Assembly (NCBI RefSeq): GCF_022760175.1
Contig: NZ_CP094326.1
Location: 496,001-560,000, forward strand
DNA: 64,000 bases
Reading direction: 5' to 3'
Source: Zhouia spongiae
GTDB lineage: Bacteria > Bacteroidota > Bacteroidia > Flavobacteriales > Flavobacteriaceae
Within the stretch, counting starts at the first letter, position 1. Each line of letters starts with the position of its first letter. Below, one piece after another: positions 17,727 to 26,951 of this stretch. The notes below the pieces were generated by a model. It did not search any database. It was not told where the DNA came from and saw only the letters and a program-made list of their open reading frames with translations. The position numbers were made by a program, and so were the translations under genes.

Positions 17727-19601
17727 CTAGTTGTTTGGCCCAACACCATAATTAGGGTTTTCCTTATCAAACCATATCCTTTCAGTATTTAAAGTTGAAG
17801 GATTGTTCGTACCTGTAGAAAAACCTTGCTCCTGAATTGCGTTAACGTAGTTTTCGTAGTTAGCATTATCCTCAGTTGGCGTTCCTATTGTGAAACGACG
17901 AGGTATAACCAACTCCGTTCCTGATGCCAATAAAGCTTCTCTCGGGAAATACGCACTACCTGTTTTAGGAATTCCTGAACGTCGGGTTAATGTAAACACA
18001 TCCCCCGGAGTAATAGCAAAGTTAATCAACTGTTGAATATACACCTTTTCTAATCCATCTGTACTTAGGTCATAAGCTGGCTGTGACAATAAGTCAGTCA
18101 CCTCTCCAGCTCTTAATTTAGTAGCTCCTGCCTCAGCCATTGCCCCATCTTCATAAACAGGATCAGCTTCATAATAAGGATGGTCATTATTTGCTGCTAG
18201 AGCGTCCATTCGCTGTACAGAAAGCTCAACACCCCTGTTAAAATATTGCTGCGCATCACCAGGAACATTTGCACCAAGCAACTTAAATTCAGCAAGGTAT
18301 AAGTTTGCCTCTGCAGAAGAGCCTAATAAAACATTTAATGGCGGATACTCTACTCCTTGATCTATATATCTAGCATCTGGCCCAACCGTAGTAGGGTATA
18401 TGTAGTTAATTCCAGTTCTCACATTTTTTTCGAGATAACTTGAAGTGGATGAATAGGTCTTCTCATAAGTATTACCATCTACACTCAAAGTAATCCTATT
18501 TAACTCACCCTGTCTAAAATATTCATCATATGCAGAGTCAAACCTTTTGTCAGGAGATAACGGAGCTCCAAAATATCTTACCCAAGGCTCTCCCGGACCT
18601 GTCCAACCTGCAAAATTTCCATCAACATCATATTCTACATATTGCTCCACATAAGCAGGCAATGCTTTTCCGTTATCTATAAAAGTCTGAACAACTTCGC
18701 CATTAAAATCATTTTTATCAAATAAAAAACGTACACGCGGATCTTTATTAGCTACCAAGAAATCTACAAGATTCTTACCACCCACACCAGGCTGTGTTCC
18801 GTTCCCTGTACCAAAATAATTGATATCTCTCCTGTAGATAAAATCATCTGCTAAATTATCCATATAACCTACTGAAGAATTTGCAACTTGTTCGGCAATC
18901 TGTAACGCCTTTGCTCTATCCTTATTAATCAGCCTGGCCGCAATTCTTAATTTCAAAAGATTACAAAATTTAGCCCACTTCGCATAATCTCCGTTAAACA
19001 CAACATCTTGTTCTCCAATGTCTGTTTGATCAGATGATGTAAATGCTACAATAGCCTGATCCAACTCCTGTAACCAAGTATTAAAAAGTGTTTCCTGGCT
19101 ATCATAAACAGGTCTTAATAAAGCCGGGGTAGTGTAAGCTGCTAAACCAGCTTCTGTGTACGGCAAATAGCCCATATTATCAGACACCGAAAGATATGTA
19201 TGTATTACCGAAGGTATTGTCATAGCTCTCATAGCCTGCATTGACGCTCTATCTTCCATCTCATCAACTTTAAACTGAACATCTCTTGCATTCGCCATTA
19301 GCGCCGGATAAAGTGACTGATTCCCAAAGGGTCCCATCTCAACCACCTCTTCACCATTTCCAACACCCTCTCCGGTAATCTGACTCCATGGATATACATA
19401 GTCAAAATTATTGTAGAACCAAACAGTATAATCATTATTATACATCAACTCAACAGTTTTAGCTACCAAAAATCTGATATCAGGTTCAGACACATCCGAA
19501 GGGTTGGTATTAAGATCTGCAAAATCTTCTCTATCACATCCTATTGCCAGTATCATCATACAGGCCAACAGTGACATTTTATATATTTTTTTCATTTTCA
19601 T
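17727..19601 (-). CDS. SusD/RagB-like outer-membrane lipoprotein (pair 1)
   Basis: A 624-residue lipoprotein (signal ending ILAIGC, then DREDFADLNTNPSDVSEP). It belongs to the SusD-like_2 group like the other SusD here but is over 100 residues longer, and the two differ strongly in sequence, so they probably bind different ligands. The helical body contains NGDYAKWAKFCNLLKLRIAA, a typical conserved SusD segment. It lies 14 bp downstream of its susC. ATG codons at 19601 and 19595 are both possible; the first is kept because a purine-rich ribosome-binding stretch (AAAGAAG) sits just upstream. Confidence 0.93.
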   Translation of the reverse strand: MKMKKIYKMSLLACMMILAIGCDREDFADLNTNPSDVSEPDIRFLVAKTVELMYNNDYTVWFYNNFDYVYPWSQITGEGVGNGEEVVEMGPFGNQSLYPALMANARDVQFKVDEMEDRASMQAMRAMTIPSVIHTYLSVSDNMGYLPYTEAGLAAYTTPALLRPVYDSQETLFNTWLQELDQAIVAFTSSDQTDIGEQDVVFNGDYAKWAKFCNLLKLRIAARLINKDRAKALQIAEQVANSSVGYMDNLADDFIYRRDINYFGTGNGTQPGVGGKNLVDFLVANKDPRVRFLFDKNDFNGEVVQTFIDNGKALPAYVEQYVEYDVDGNFAGWTGPGEPWVRYFGAPLSPDKRFDSAYDEYFRQGELNRITLSVDGNTYEKTYSSTSSYLEKNVRTGINYIYPTTVGPDARYIDQGVEYPPLNVLLGSSAEANLYLAEFKLLGANVPGDAQQYFNRGVELSVQRMDALAANNDHPYYEADPVYEDGAMAEAGATKLRAGEVTDLLSQPAYDLSTDGLEKVYIQQLINFAITPGDVFTLTRRSGIPKTGSAYFPREALLASGTELVIPRRFTIGTPTEDNANYENYVNAIQEQGFSTGTNNPSTLNTERIWFDKENPNYGVGPNN

Positions 19602-19615
19602 CTTCTTTGTATAGA

Positions 19616-22600
19616 TTAAAAATCAATTGCTATTGTCATAGTATAAGAAGCCGTATACGGAACAAATCCTCTCTCTCTATATGACTCTGTACTAGAAGTA
19701 CCTCTAAAACTTTCAGGATTAAGATTATTTGGCAAAGAATTGTATAAATATCCTAAATTTCTTGCGTTAACGCCTACATAAAAATTTCTGGCACCTATTT
19801 TCTCACTAATGTTTCTTGGTAAATTATAACCTAATGAGATATTTCTAAGCGCTATATATTTCACCTCGTTAAACCAGTCATCATTGACTACTCCCTGCCC
19901 CCATGAGTTTGTGAAGTAATTATAAAAACTTGCATGTGTTGGCTCTACATGACCAGCCTCGTAAGCCTCCTGATAAGTCATTCCTCCTACATCAACAGTA
20001 TTTCCATTAGGTGCTGTAACAGTCTGCCCTTCTGCAAACACCCCTTCAGGGATTATTCCGTCACTGAATTGTTGTCCTTGACTATCTGAATATTGTGATG
20101 TCCAAGACATTCCTCCATATTCAGGTGTACGCCCTCTTAACGAAGTATCCAACCACCCATAGGCAGTACCATATCTATTAGAATACGAAGCAATATGACC
20201 ACCATAACGGGCATCCAGCAATACAGACAATGTTAAACCTTTATACCTAAAGGTATTATTTAGCGATCCTTCAAAGTCAGGTTGAATTTTACCAACTTCT
20301 TCTACCTCGTAACTTCTTTCGTAATAAGCACCTCTTCTGGAATCACTCCAAACAAAAACAGGCATTCCATTTCTTGGATCATTAGCATCATCAGACTGCC
20401 ATGTTTTAGGCTTACTATCACTCATCAAAACTCCATATTCACCTCCTTCAAAGGCTACAGACCCTACTCGGAAATTACCATATCCGATATCTCCCCCTAG
20501 TCTTTTAAACTCCCCAAGATCTTCATGCATCTCTTTTATCTTGGTAGTATTATTCCAATAATTAAAAGTTGTATTCCATTCAAAATCTTTAGTTTTTACA
20601 GGCGTTCCCGTAAGGGTCAATTCAACACCATAATTTGATAATGTACCAATATTGGTAAACAACGTTCCAAACCCTGATTCGGCAGGGATCGGAATACCAC
20701 CAATCTGATTGGTAATTTCTTCATTATAATAAGCAAAGTCTATCCCAAATCGGTTATCAAAGAATCTTAAATCAGCTCCTATTTCATACGAATTTTTTCT
20801 TTCCGGCTCAATTGATTTATCAATAGCAGTGGTATTAACCGAATTAGTATAAGCGAAAGATCCACCCATATCATATGTACCTAAATCGTAAGCTCTGTTT
20901 AAAGTATAAGGATCAGTATCACTACCTACCTGCGCCCAGGAAGCCCTTAACTTACCAAATGAAAACCAATCCGGAGTATCGAATGTTTCAGTAAACAACC
21001 AGGAAGTACTAACTGAAGGGTAGAAATATGAATAGTTACCCTCACCATTAGTATACACCAATGCAGAAGACCAGTCATTTCTTCCCGTAATATCTAGGAA
21101 CACCTGATCTTTATAATCAAAACTAGACAAGAAATAAAGCGAACTAATCTGCTTGGTACCTAAAATTCTCGCTTCTGTTCGCGGAGTTCTTTTAGAGTTG
21201 GTTATAAAATATTTACCCGGAACAATAAGCCCTCCATCAGTATAGGACCTGTTGTATGACTTTTCCTGATCCCAGATTTCCCCACCTAACAACAATTGTC
21301 CTGAGAAACTATCACTCAATTCTTTTTGAAAATTAACGGTCAATTTCCCGGTCTTGCTTATATCTCTGTCATGACGAAGCTCATAATAACCTCCTTCATT
21401 TTGATATCCCTGTCCTAAATTTTTAATTTCACTACGCACATGATAAGCATTCATATTACCTTCTGCAGTAATTGTCATCCAATCATTAACATTAGCGGTA
21501 AGTCGAACTATTGGACGAACTACTTCTTCTCTACGGATGTTATCATTCATTCCGTATGCAAACCATAAACTCCTGTTAGGAGCAAAAGCATTTTCATCAT
21601 TAAAGTTTGAGCTTGGTACCCCACCATGATTTGCTTGCCAATATTGGCGCTGTCTATATTTACTTGTGTTATATGTATTATTCCAAGTACCATCAAAGAA
21701 AAATTGGGAAATATCATTTCTAGGATTTCTCGACTTAGACATTGTATAAGAAATTGAAGCGTCTGCTCTTAACCAATCTGTTAATTCATGCGCCCCTCTA
21801 AACATCATCGCGTCTCTATTAAAAGAATTGTTTGCCAATGTACCGGTTCTTTCGTTCCTGGAATAAGAAAGATAAAAATTTCCGTTTTCATGACCGCCAC
21901 TCATCGAAATAGAGGTATTGGTATTATACCCAGTATCATAAGCATCCAATAAGTTGTCTCGCTGAGGACTGTAAGTTGTTACATTCCCGTCATAGTCAAC
22001 CATTGGCCTTCCATCAAAACGAGGACCGTAACCAGCCCACCCCCAAGGATGACCTATAATCGTTGCAACTCCATCGTCATTGGTATAAAATTGGTCTGTC
22101 GAAAACCTGTAGTAGTTGCCACCAGCGTCAGTATCACCATAATCCGTATAACCGGCTAACGCACCCGGACCAAATTCATATTGAATATCCGGCTGATTGT
22201 ATACAACATCCATACCTACAGATTGTTTTACTGAAACACCGATTCCTCTTGAAGCTGAACCGTCTTTGGTTTCAATCAAAATAACCCCATTCAGACCTCT
22301 TGATCCATAAAGCGCTGTTGCGGCGGCACCTTTTAATACTGAAACACTTTTATAGTCATCAGGGTTTAAGTTTTTAAGAATGTTACCAAAATCATTAGAA
22401 TCAGCATTCCAGTCAGCACTGGCATTAGAAACACCATTTTCTAGAATAACACCATCAATAACAAATATCGGCTGGTTATTATTAGAGTTCAAGGCAGAAA
22501 CTCCTCTGATCTGAATTTTTGAATTACCAAAAAGACCTCCATCAGAAGCTCCAATACTCACACCTGCTGCCTGCCCTTGTAACGCCTGCACAGGGTTAAC

Positions 22601-23008
22601 CGTGTTAGTCTTTGCTAACTCTTCTCCTTTGACTTCAGTCATAGCATAACCCAGCTTTTTGGTTTCTCTTTTAATCCCTAAAGCGGTTACCACAACCTCA
22701 TCTAGTTGCTGTGTATCTTCCATCAAGGAAACACTTACATTTGCTCTCCCAGCAACTGAAACTTCTTGCGTTGTAAAACCAACATAAGAAAAAACCAGCA
22801 CTCCGTCTGAAGGAGCTGCTAATGAGTAATTCCCGTCAAAATCAGTTGAAGTTCCGGTACTAGTTCCTTTTACCATGACAGTAACTCCCGGCAGGGGAAC
22901 TCCATCAGATCCGGTAACTGTACCTGTAACTGTTTTGTTCTGCGCCCAAATTGCCTGACCAGACAAGAAGCACATAAACACCATAAAGGTTAGTAGCTTT
23001 TTACACAT
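19616..23008 (-). CDS. SusC/RagA-type TonB-linked outer-membrane transporter (pair 1)
   Basis: An 1130-residue TonB-dependent transporter with signal peptide (MCKKLLTFMVFMCFLSGQAIWAQ), carboxypeptidase-regulatory-like domain (VTGTVTGSDGVPLPGVTV), plug (SVSVLKGAAATALYGSRG) and a long barrel with the usual aromatic C-terminus (TMTIAIDF). Its N-terminal 100 residues closely resemble those of the other SusC, while the barrels diverge. It lacks an STN extension. It is preceded by a terminator that closes the GH3-GH163-GH29 unit and by site C, so it appears to be transcribed as a SusC-SusD pair from its own promoter. Confidence 0.96.
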   Translation of the reverse strand: MCKKLLTFMVFMCFLSGQAIWAQNKTVTGTVTGSDGVPLPGVTVMVKGTSTGTSTDFDGNYSLAAPSDGVLVFSYVGFTTQEVSVAGRANVSVSLMEDTQQLDEVVVTALGIKRETKKLGYAMTEVKGEELAKTNTVNPVQALQGQAAGVSIGASDGGLFGNSKIQIRGVSALNSNNNQPIFVIDGVILENGVSNASADWNADSNDFGNILKNLNPDDYKSVSVLKGAAATALYGSRGLNGVILIETKDGSASRGIGVSVKQSVGMDVVYNQPDIQYEFGPGALAGYTDYGDTDAGGNYYRFSTDQFYTNDDGVATIIGHPWGWAGYGPRFDGRPMVDYDGNVTTYSPQRDNLLDAYDTGYNTNTSISMSGGHENGNFYLSYSRNERTGTLANNSFNRDAMMFRGAHELTDWLRADASISYTMSKSRNPRNDISQFFFDGTWNNTYNTSKYRQRQYWQANHGGVPSSNFNDENAFAPNRSLWFAYGMNDNIRREEVVRPIVRLTANVNDWMTITAEGNMNAYHVRSEIKNLGQGYQNEGGYYELRHDRDISKTGKLTVNFQKELSDSFSGQLLLGGEIWDQEKSYNRSYTDGGLIVPGKYFITNSKRTPRTEARILGTKQISSLYFLSSFDYKDQVFLDITGRNDWSSALVYTNGEGNYSYFYPSVSTSWLFTETFDTPDWFSFGKLRASWAQVGSDTDPYTLNRAYDLGTYDMGGSFAYTNSVNTTAIDKSIEPERKNSYEIGADLRFFDNRFGIDFAYYNEEITNQIGGIPIPAESGFGTLFTNIGTLSNYGVELTLTGTPVKTKDFEWNTTFNYWNNTTKIKEMHEDLGEFKRLGGDIGYGNFRVGSVAFEGGEYGVLMSDSKPKTWQSDDANDPRNGMPVFVWSDSRRGAYYERSYEVEEVGKIQPDFEGSLNNTFRYKGLTLSVLLDARYGGHIASYSNRYGTAYGWLDTSLRGRTPEYGGMSWTSQYSDSQGQQFSDGIIPEGVFAEGQTVTAPNGNTVDVGGMTYQEAYEAGHVEPTHASFYNYFTNSWGQGVVNDDWFNEVKYIALRNISLGYNLPRNISEKIGARNFYVGVNARNLGYLYNSLPNNLNPESFRGTSSTESYRERGFVPYTASYTMTIAIDF

Positions 23009-23082
23009 ACTTGTTCAATTATTTATTAATTAATTTAAATTGGTTGATTGTGTCCAATGTTCTCTAATTTAAGACACAGGTA

Positions 23083-23103
23083 TAAATGTTATAATAAAGT
23101 TAA
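23083..23103 (-). promoter_or_regulatory. Conserved promoter block of susC (pair 1)
   Basis: This matches the block at 17552-17572 in sequence and in its 39-bp spacing from the GACC repeat. It lies 75-95 nt upstream of the susC ATG and is the probable core promoter. Confidence 0.45.
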
Positions 23104-23118
23104 TTTATCAGAAAGTTT

Positions 23119-23153
23119 TTCGACCGACAACAAAACAGAAAAGCTGAATAACG
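23119..23153 (-). promoter_or_regulatory. Site C: direct-repeat element upstream of susC (pair 1)
   Basis: GACCGACAACA (23122-23132) and GCTGAATAACG (23143-23153) lie 21 bp apart on the + strand, as at sites A, B and E. The second copy lies inside one arm of the terminator hairpin at 23140-23183, so the two elements share DNA. Confidence 0.5.
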
Positions 23154-23183
23154 AAAGCGACATCGTTTTCGTTATTCAGCTTT
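23140..23183 (-). terminator. Strong hairpin terminator after the GH29 gene
   Basis: There is a perfect 17-bp inverted repeat: arms 23140-23156 and 23167-23183, each containing CTGAATAACG or its complement, with a 10-nt loop. On the minus strand a T-rich tail (TTCTGTTTTG) follows. It ends the GH3-GH163-GH29 unit before the next susC. Confidence 0.8.
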
Positions 23184-23234
23184 CATATACAAATCTTAAA
23201 GCTTTAAATATAACCTTAAAAGTTAACAGTCTTT

Positions 23235-24710
23235 TTACTTAATCCTAAGAACAAAAGAAATACTACTCTTTAATTTTTCTGTAGTACGCTCAGGAATCAT
23301 AATCTTGGCCCCTTTCTTAGTCTTAATAATTTGACATTTGGCGTTAACTCCTAATATTTTAGCTTTTGCTTTATTTTTCAACACAAACGGTACGTCAATC
23401 GTTGTAGGAATTTCATTCTGATCTTCTCCTACGAGATATATCAGATAAACTGATCCGTCTTCTTTGGTGGTTAAACATATATTATCAAATTTATATGGCG
23501 CCATCGGTTTTGTTCCATAAATGGCTTCGCTGTTAATATCCATCCATGCTCCAATTTCCTCTAAAAGGTCATACGCTCCCTGATCCCACTCTCCTTGCGG
23601 GTTTGGAGCCACATTAAGCAATAGATTTCCTCCCTTAGCCACGATATCCACCAACATATGAACGGCTTCTCTTCCCGACATATATTTGGCGTTTGGACTC
23701 CAGGACCATCCACCTCCGGAAATAATACATGATTCCCAAGGGTACGGTAATGGCTTCTCAGGAACTCTGTTCTCAGGAGTTAAATAATTTTGATTTTTGC
23801 CATGAACCGCCCTGTCTACTACAATCAATCCAGGTTGTTTTTCACGAGCTTTTTCTACCAGCTCATCCATTTTGATGTCCTGATCGATGATACGGTGCTT
23901 GACATAACCGGTTTCGTCATTTTTTAACTGATGATCATACCAGCTTGTGATCTCAGACTTTGGTGTCTTGGCAACCCATCCGCCATCTAACCACAAAATA
24001 TCTATATCGCCATAATCTGTTAAAAGCTCAAGGATTTGGTTGTGTGTAAAATCGACAAAACTATTCCATTTCTCAGGATATGATTTTGGATCGTAATTCA
24101 CATTTCTATCTTTTGGAGGGAAATAAGGGTCCCAATAATACTCCGAATGCCAATCAGGTTTAGAGAAGTAAGCTCCTGCCCACATATTTTGTGCCCTGAA
24201 TGCTTCAAAGACTTCTTTTGCCACATTAGATCGGGGGTTCGATGCAAACGGAGAATTTTTTCCAGATATCTTATAATCTGTATATTTTGAATCGAACATT
24301 GAAAATCCATCGTGATGCTTCGTAGTAAATACCACGTATTTCATTCCTGCATCTTTGGCAGCTTTCGCCCACTTTTCAGGATTAAACTTCACAGGATTAA
24401 ATGTCTTTTGAAGGTCTTCGTATTCTTGTTTATAAGCAAAATAGTTTTCCGGATTCGAACCTTTTTTGCGTTCACACCAACCATATTCTTCCGGACACAA
24501 TGACCAGGATTCTACAATACCCCATTGACTATACGCACCCCAGTGCATTAACAGTCCAAATTTAAGATCTTGCCATTCATCTAATTTTTCTAATACTGCC
24601 GGATCTGTTTCGGGCACATAACGCTCATCCTCATAAACAGCCTGGGCAATACCCAACTGCATACCGAGCAACACCAAAAACAACACAAAGAGTTTTGTAA
24701 TTTTCATCAT
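23235..24710 (-). CDS. GH29 alpha-L-fucosidase
   Basis: A 491-residue exported fucosidase (signal peptide ending GIAQA). GH29 signatures are FGLLMHWGAYSQWG (51-64), YVVFTTKHHDGFSMFDS (125-141) and DILWLDGGW, in which Asp242 is the expected nucleophile. VAKGGNLLLNVAPNPQG near the C-terminal side of the barrel is also typical. It removes alpha-linked fucose; in an N-glycan locus core alpha-1,3/1,6-fucose or antennary fucose are the likely targets, but the linkage cannot be read from sequence. It is last gene of a unit with GH3 and GH163 (gaps 13 and 11 bp) and is followed by a strong terminator. The type-I signal peptide suggests periplasmic action. Confidence 0.94.
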   Translation of the reverse strand: MMKITKLFVLFLVLLGMQLGIAQAVYEDERYVPETDPAVLEKLDEWQDLKFGLLMHWGAYSQWGIVESWSLCPEEYGWCERKKGSNPENYFAYKQEYEDLQKTFNPVKFNPEKWAKAAKDAGMKYVVFTTKHHDGFSMFDSKYTDYKISGKNSPFASNPRSNVAKEVFEAFRAQNMWAGAYFSKPDWHSEYYWDPYFPPKDRNVNYDPKSYPEKWNSFVDFTHNQILELLTDYGDIDILWLDGGWVAKTPKSEITSWYDHQLKNDETGYVKHRIIDQDIKMDELVEKAREKQPGLIVVDRAVHGKNQNYLTPENRVPEKPLPYPWESCIISGGGWSWSPNAKYMSGREAVHMLVDIVAKGGNLLLNVAPNPQGEWDQGAYDLLEEIGAWMDINSEAIYGTKPMAPYKFDNICLTTKEDGSVYLIYLVGEDQNEIPTTIDVPFVLKNKAKAKILGVNAKCQIIKTKKGAKIMIPERTTEKLKSSISFVLRIK

Positions 24711-24721
24711 TAAAGTAAAAG

Positions 24722-26938
24722 TTAATTAATTATTATTTCATCTATAAAAATCCAGGACGGCAAACCTGCTGCATGATGCCAGTAAGGCGCTTCCTTTAAA
24801 TTTTCTGCAATTATTTTCACGTACCGCGCACTCACAGGATCAAAATTCAACTTAAAGTGCTGGATATCATTTATCTTGCTTTCTTTATTGAGAGACAACG
24901 GATTCTGAATCGAACCAATCTTTTTAAATTCCACCCCGTCATTCGACACATAATAGCTAACCTTTGAAGGATAGAAGACTATATGGTTGGTTACTTGTAA
25001 AAAGGCACTTGAAACGGTACTGATATCTTTCATTTCTTCCAGATCAACAACTGCATCCAGGTCATTTCCTTCAAAACCCAACCAATTCGCATAAAAGTTA
25101 TTCCCACCCAATGCTCCATCGGTAAGGGTCTGCGGATCCTCATTCGCATATTTCTTAGGTTTCGTATTCAGCACCACCTTTTTTCCTTTGGCGATATTAG
25201 GCTGTTTCGCCACCTCAATGGCTTTTCTATAAGCATCGCAATATTCATTTACCGTAAACCCCATCTCATTCATCATCGTTATATTCCAATGTTCACAAGT
25301 GGACTTAAATTTATCGAGTAAAGCAACTACCGCCTGATTTACTTCTGCCTCAGATTTATTAGTTAATGAATAATCCTCAGAAATCCCTTTGCGACATGCT
25401 TCTAAAACGGCATAATCTACTCCCAATCTGGCTGCTTTCACTCGCTCTTGCACCTGAGGTTTATGTTTTACAGCTGCTTCAGCAGCATCAAAAATACTTG
25501 TATACTGTTTTAGCTTTTCAGGATTCAAATATGAAGAAAAAGCCTGTGAAGGATCGCCATACAGAAACAAGAAGAAATCCTTATCATCTTGTATTCCCTT
25601 ATGTATGGTATCGACATATTGCTTTATATAGGTTCCGGCCTCCTGATAGTAACCATCTGTAAACACTGTCATCAAACTATCTAAATTCAGATCAGGGTTC
25701 CATAATAATTTAGCCGTTACATAAGAACGTAATTCGAACAATTCGCTTGGGTTATTGCTATGTTGTTCAAACACCCATTTAACGTTATTATCTCTAAACA
25801 ATTTAATGTTTGGCTGTAGTGTATGGATATTTGGAAAGGGGGCTAAGAAATTAGTAAACTGGGTTGTATAATCCCAAATCCGAATTTTATCCGTTAACTT
25901 GCCCCACCCCTTTAAATCCTCTGCAAAAGCTGCACACTTATTTTCAATGGAGCCACTTCTATCACATTCAATAGAACACAGGGTTACCAGCACGTTTTTA
26001 TTCGGCCTTGTTTTAGAAGGTTTACGGGTGTACTGATAGGCCAATGTTGAAATGGTTTTGTCCGGAAATCGTTCCGCTACTTTATTGACGAACCGAATCA
26101 TGGTACCGGCATGACTACCCTCCTCTTCGTCAATTGCTTTACAGGCATCACATTCACAGTACTGCTGATTATCATTCTGACTCACAGATGCTACCGTAGC
26201 TTCCGGATGCTTCTCAAATAGCGATGCTACCGAATCAATTACAATCCGCAATACCTCCGGGTTAGTCAAACACAATTGGGTCGGCAATCTTTTACCATTT
26301 CTATGCGCAAAATACTCAGGGTACTCTTTATAAAACTGTTCTTCCGGAATAAATTTATGAAACGTATGCACCCTGGCTTCAGGAACATAAAAAGGAAATG
26401 ATTTTTTGGTCACTTTATGTTCATCCGCAAACGTATGATTTTCATAAAAAAGCCTTGAATGCACCGTTCTAACTTCTATTTCAGGACGGTATACATAATT
26501 CAGGTTCTTATCAAGAACCACGTTCTCCATCTCCGGAATACTTGCAACATCCGGGGTATACCAATCACAACCCAAATACTGCTCTAAAAACACATATACT
26601 GCATCCATCAGCGCTTTATCAGACCCTCCATAAATAACCAGGTCCTGGTCTTCTGATCTTACGCCTATTTCTTCATTATCCCCATCAAGGGTTTTCAAAT
26701 AAATTGATTTCACTCCTTCTGTTCCCAATTTCACAGGAACCTTTACCGAAGTAATCTTTTGAAGGTAATCCTGAAGAACCGCTGCCGCCTTTTTCTCTTC
26801 TTCTGAAGCTTTTTCATCCAAAACGATCGTATAATCAGTATGTCCTTTGTCAATAAGGACCAACTTGTCTTTACTACAGGATACCAATAGTAACAGCAGT
26901 AATAATAACTGATATGCTTTGAAAGATCTCAACTTCAT
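24722..26938 (-). CDS. GH163 (DUF4838) endo-beta-N-acetylglucosaminidase with C-terminal discoidin domain
   Basis: A 738-residue lipoprotein (MKLRSFKAYQLLLLLLLLVSC). Residues ~35-140 form the GH20b/GH67-N-like domain that often precedes glycosidase barrels. Residues ~150-560 are the DUF4838 catalytic domain (VSQNDNQQYCECDACKAIDE, STLAYQYTRKPSK, WVFEQHSNNP). Residues ~600-738 are a discoidin-type carbohydrate-binding domain ending PSWIFIDEIIIN. DUF4838 was reclassified as GH163 after the Bacteroides enzyme BT1044 was shown to cut the chitobiose core of complex N-glycans. This is the main reason for calling the locus an N-glycan PUL. Its tail is homologous to those of the GH20 and of two redox-cassette proteins. 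Linkage and glycan class remain inferred. Confidence 0.82.
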   Translation of the reverse strand: MKLRSFKAYQLLLLLLLLVSCSKDKLVLIDKGHTDYTIVLDEKASEEEKKAAAVLQDYLQKITSVKVPVKLGTEGVKSIYLKTLDGDNEEIGVRSEDQDLVIYGGSDKALMDAVYVFLEQYLGCDWYTPDVASIPEMENVVLDKNLNYVYRPEIEVRTVHSRLFYENHTFADEHKVTKKSFPFYVPEARVHTFHKFIPEEQFYKEYPEYFAHRNGKRLPTQLCLTNPEVLRIVIDSVASLFEKHPEATVASVSQNDNQQYCECDACKAIDEEEGSHAGTMIRFVNKVAERFPDKTISTLAYQYTRKPSKTRPNKNVLVTLCSIECDRSGSIENKCAAFAEDLKGWGKLTDKIRIWDYTTQFTNFLAPFPNIHTLQPNIKLFRDNNVKWVFEQHSNNPSELFELRSYVTAKLLWNPDLNLDSLMTVFTDGYYQEAGTYIKQYVDTIHKGIQDDKDFFLFLYGDPSQAFSSYLNPEKLKQYTSIFDAAEAAVKHKPQVQERVKAARLGVDYAVLEACRKGISEDYSLTNKSEAEVNQAVVALLDKFKSTCEHWNITMMNEMGFTVNEYCDAYRKAIEVAKQPNIAKGKKVVLNTKPKKYANEDPQTLTDGALGGNNFYANWLGFEGNDLDAVVDLEEMKDISTVSSAFLQVTNHIVFYPSKVSYYVSNDGVEFKKIGSIQNPLSLNKESKINDIQHFKLNFDPVSARYVKIIAENLKEAPYWHHAAGLPSWIFIDEIIIN

Positions 26939-26951
26939 AATTTATATTTTT

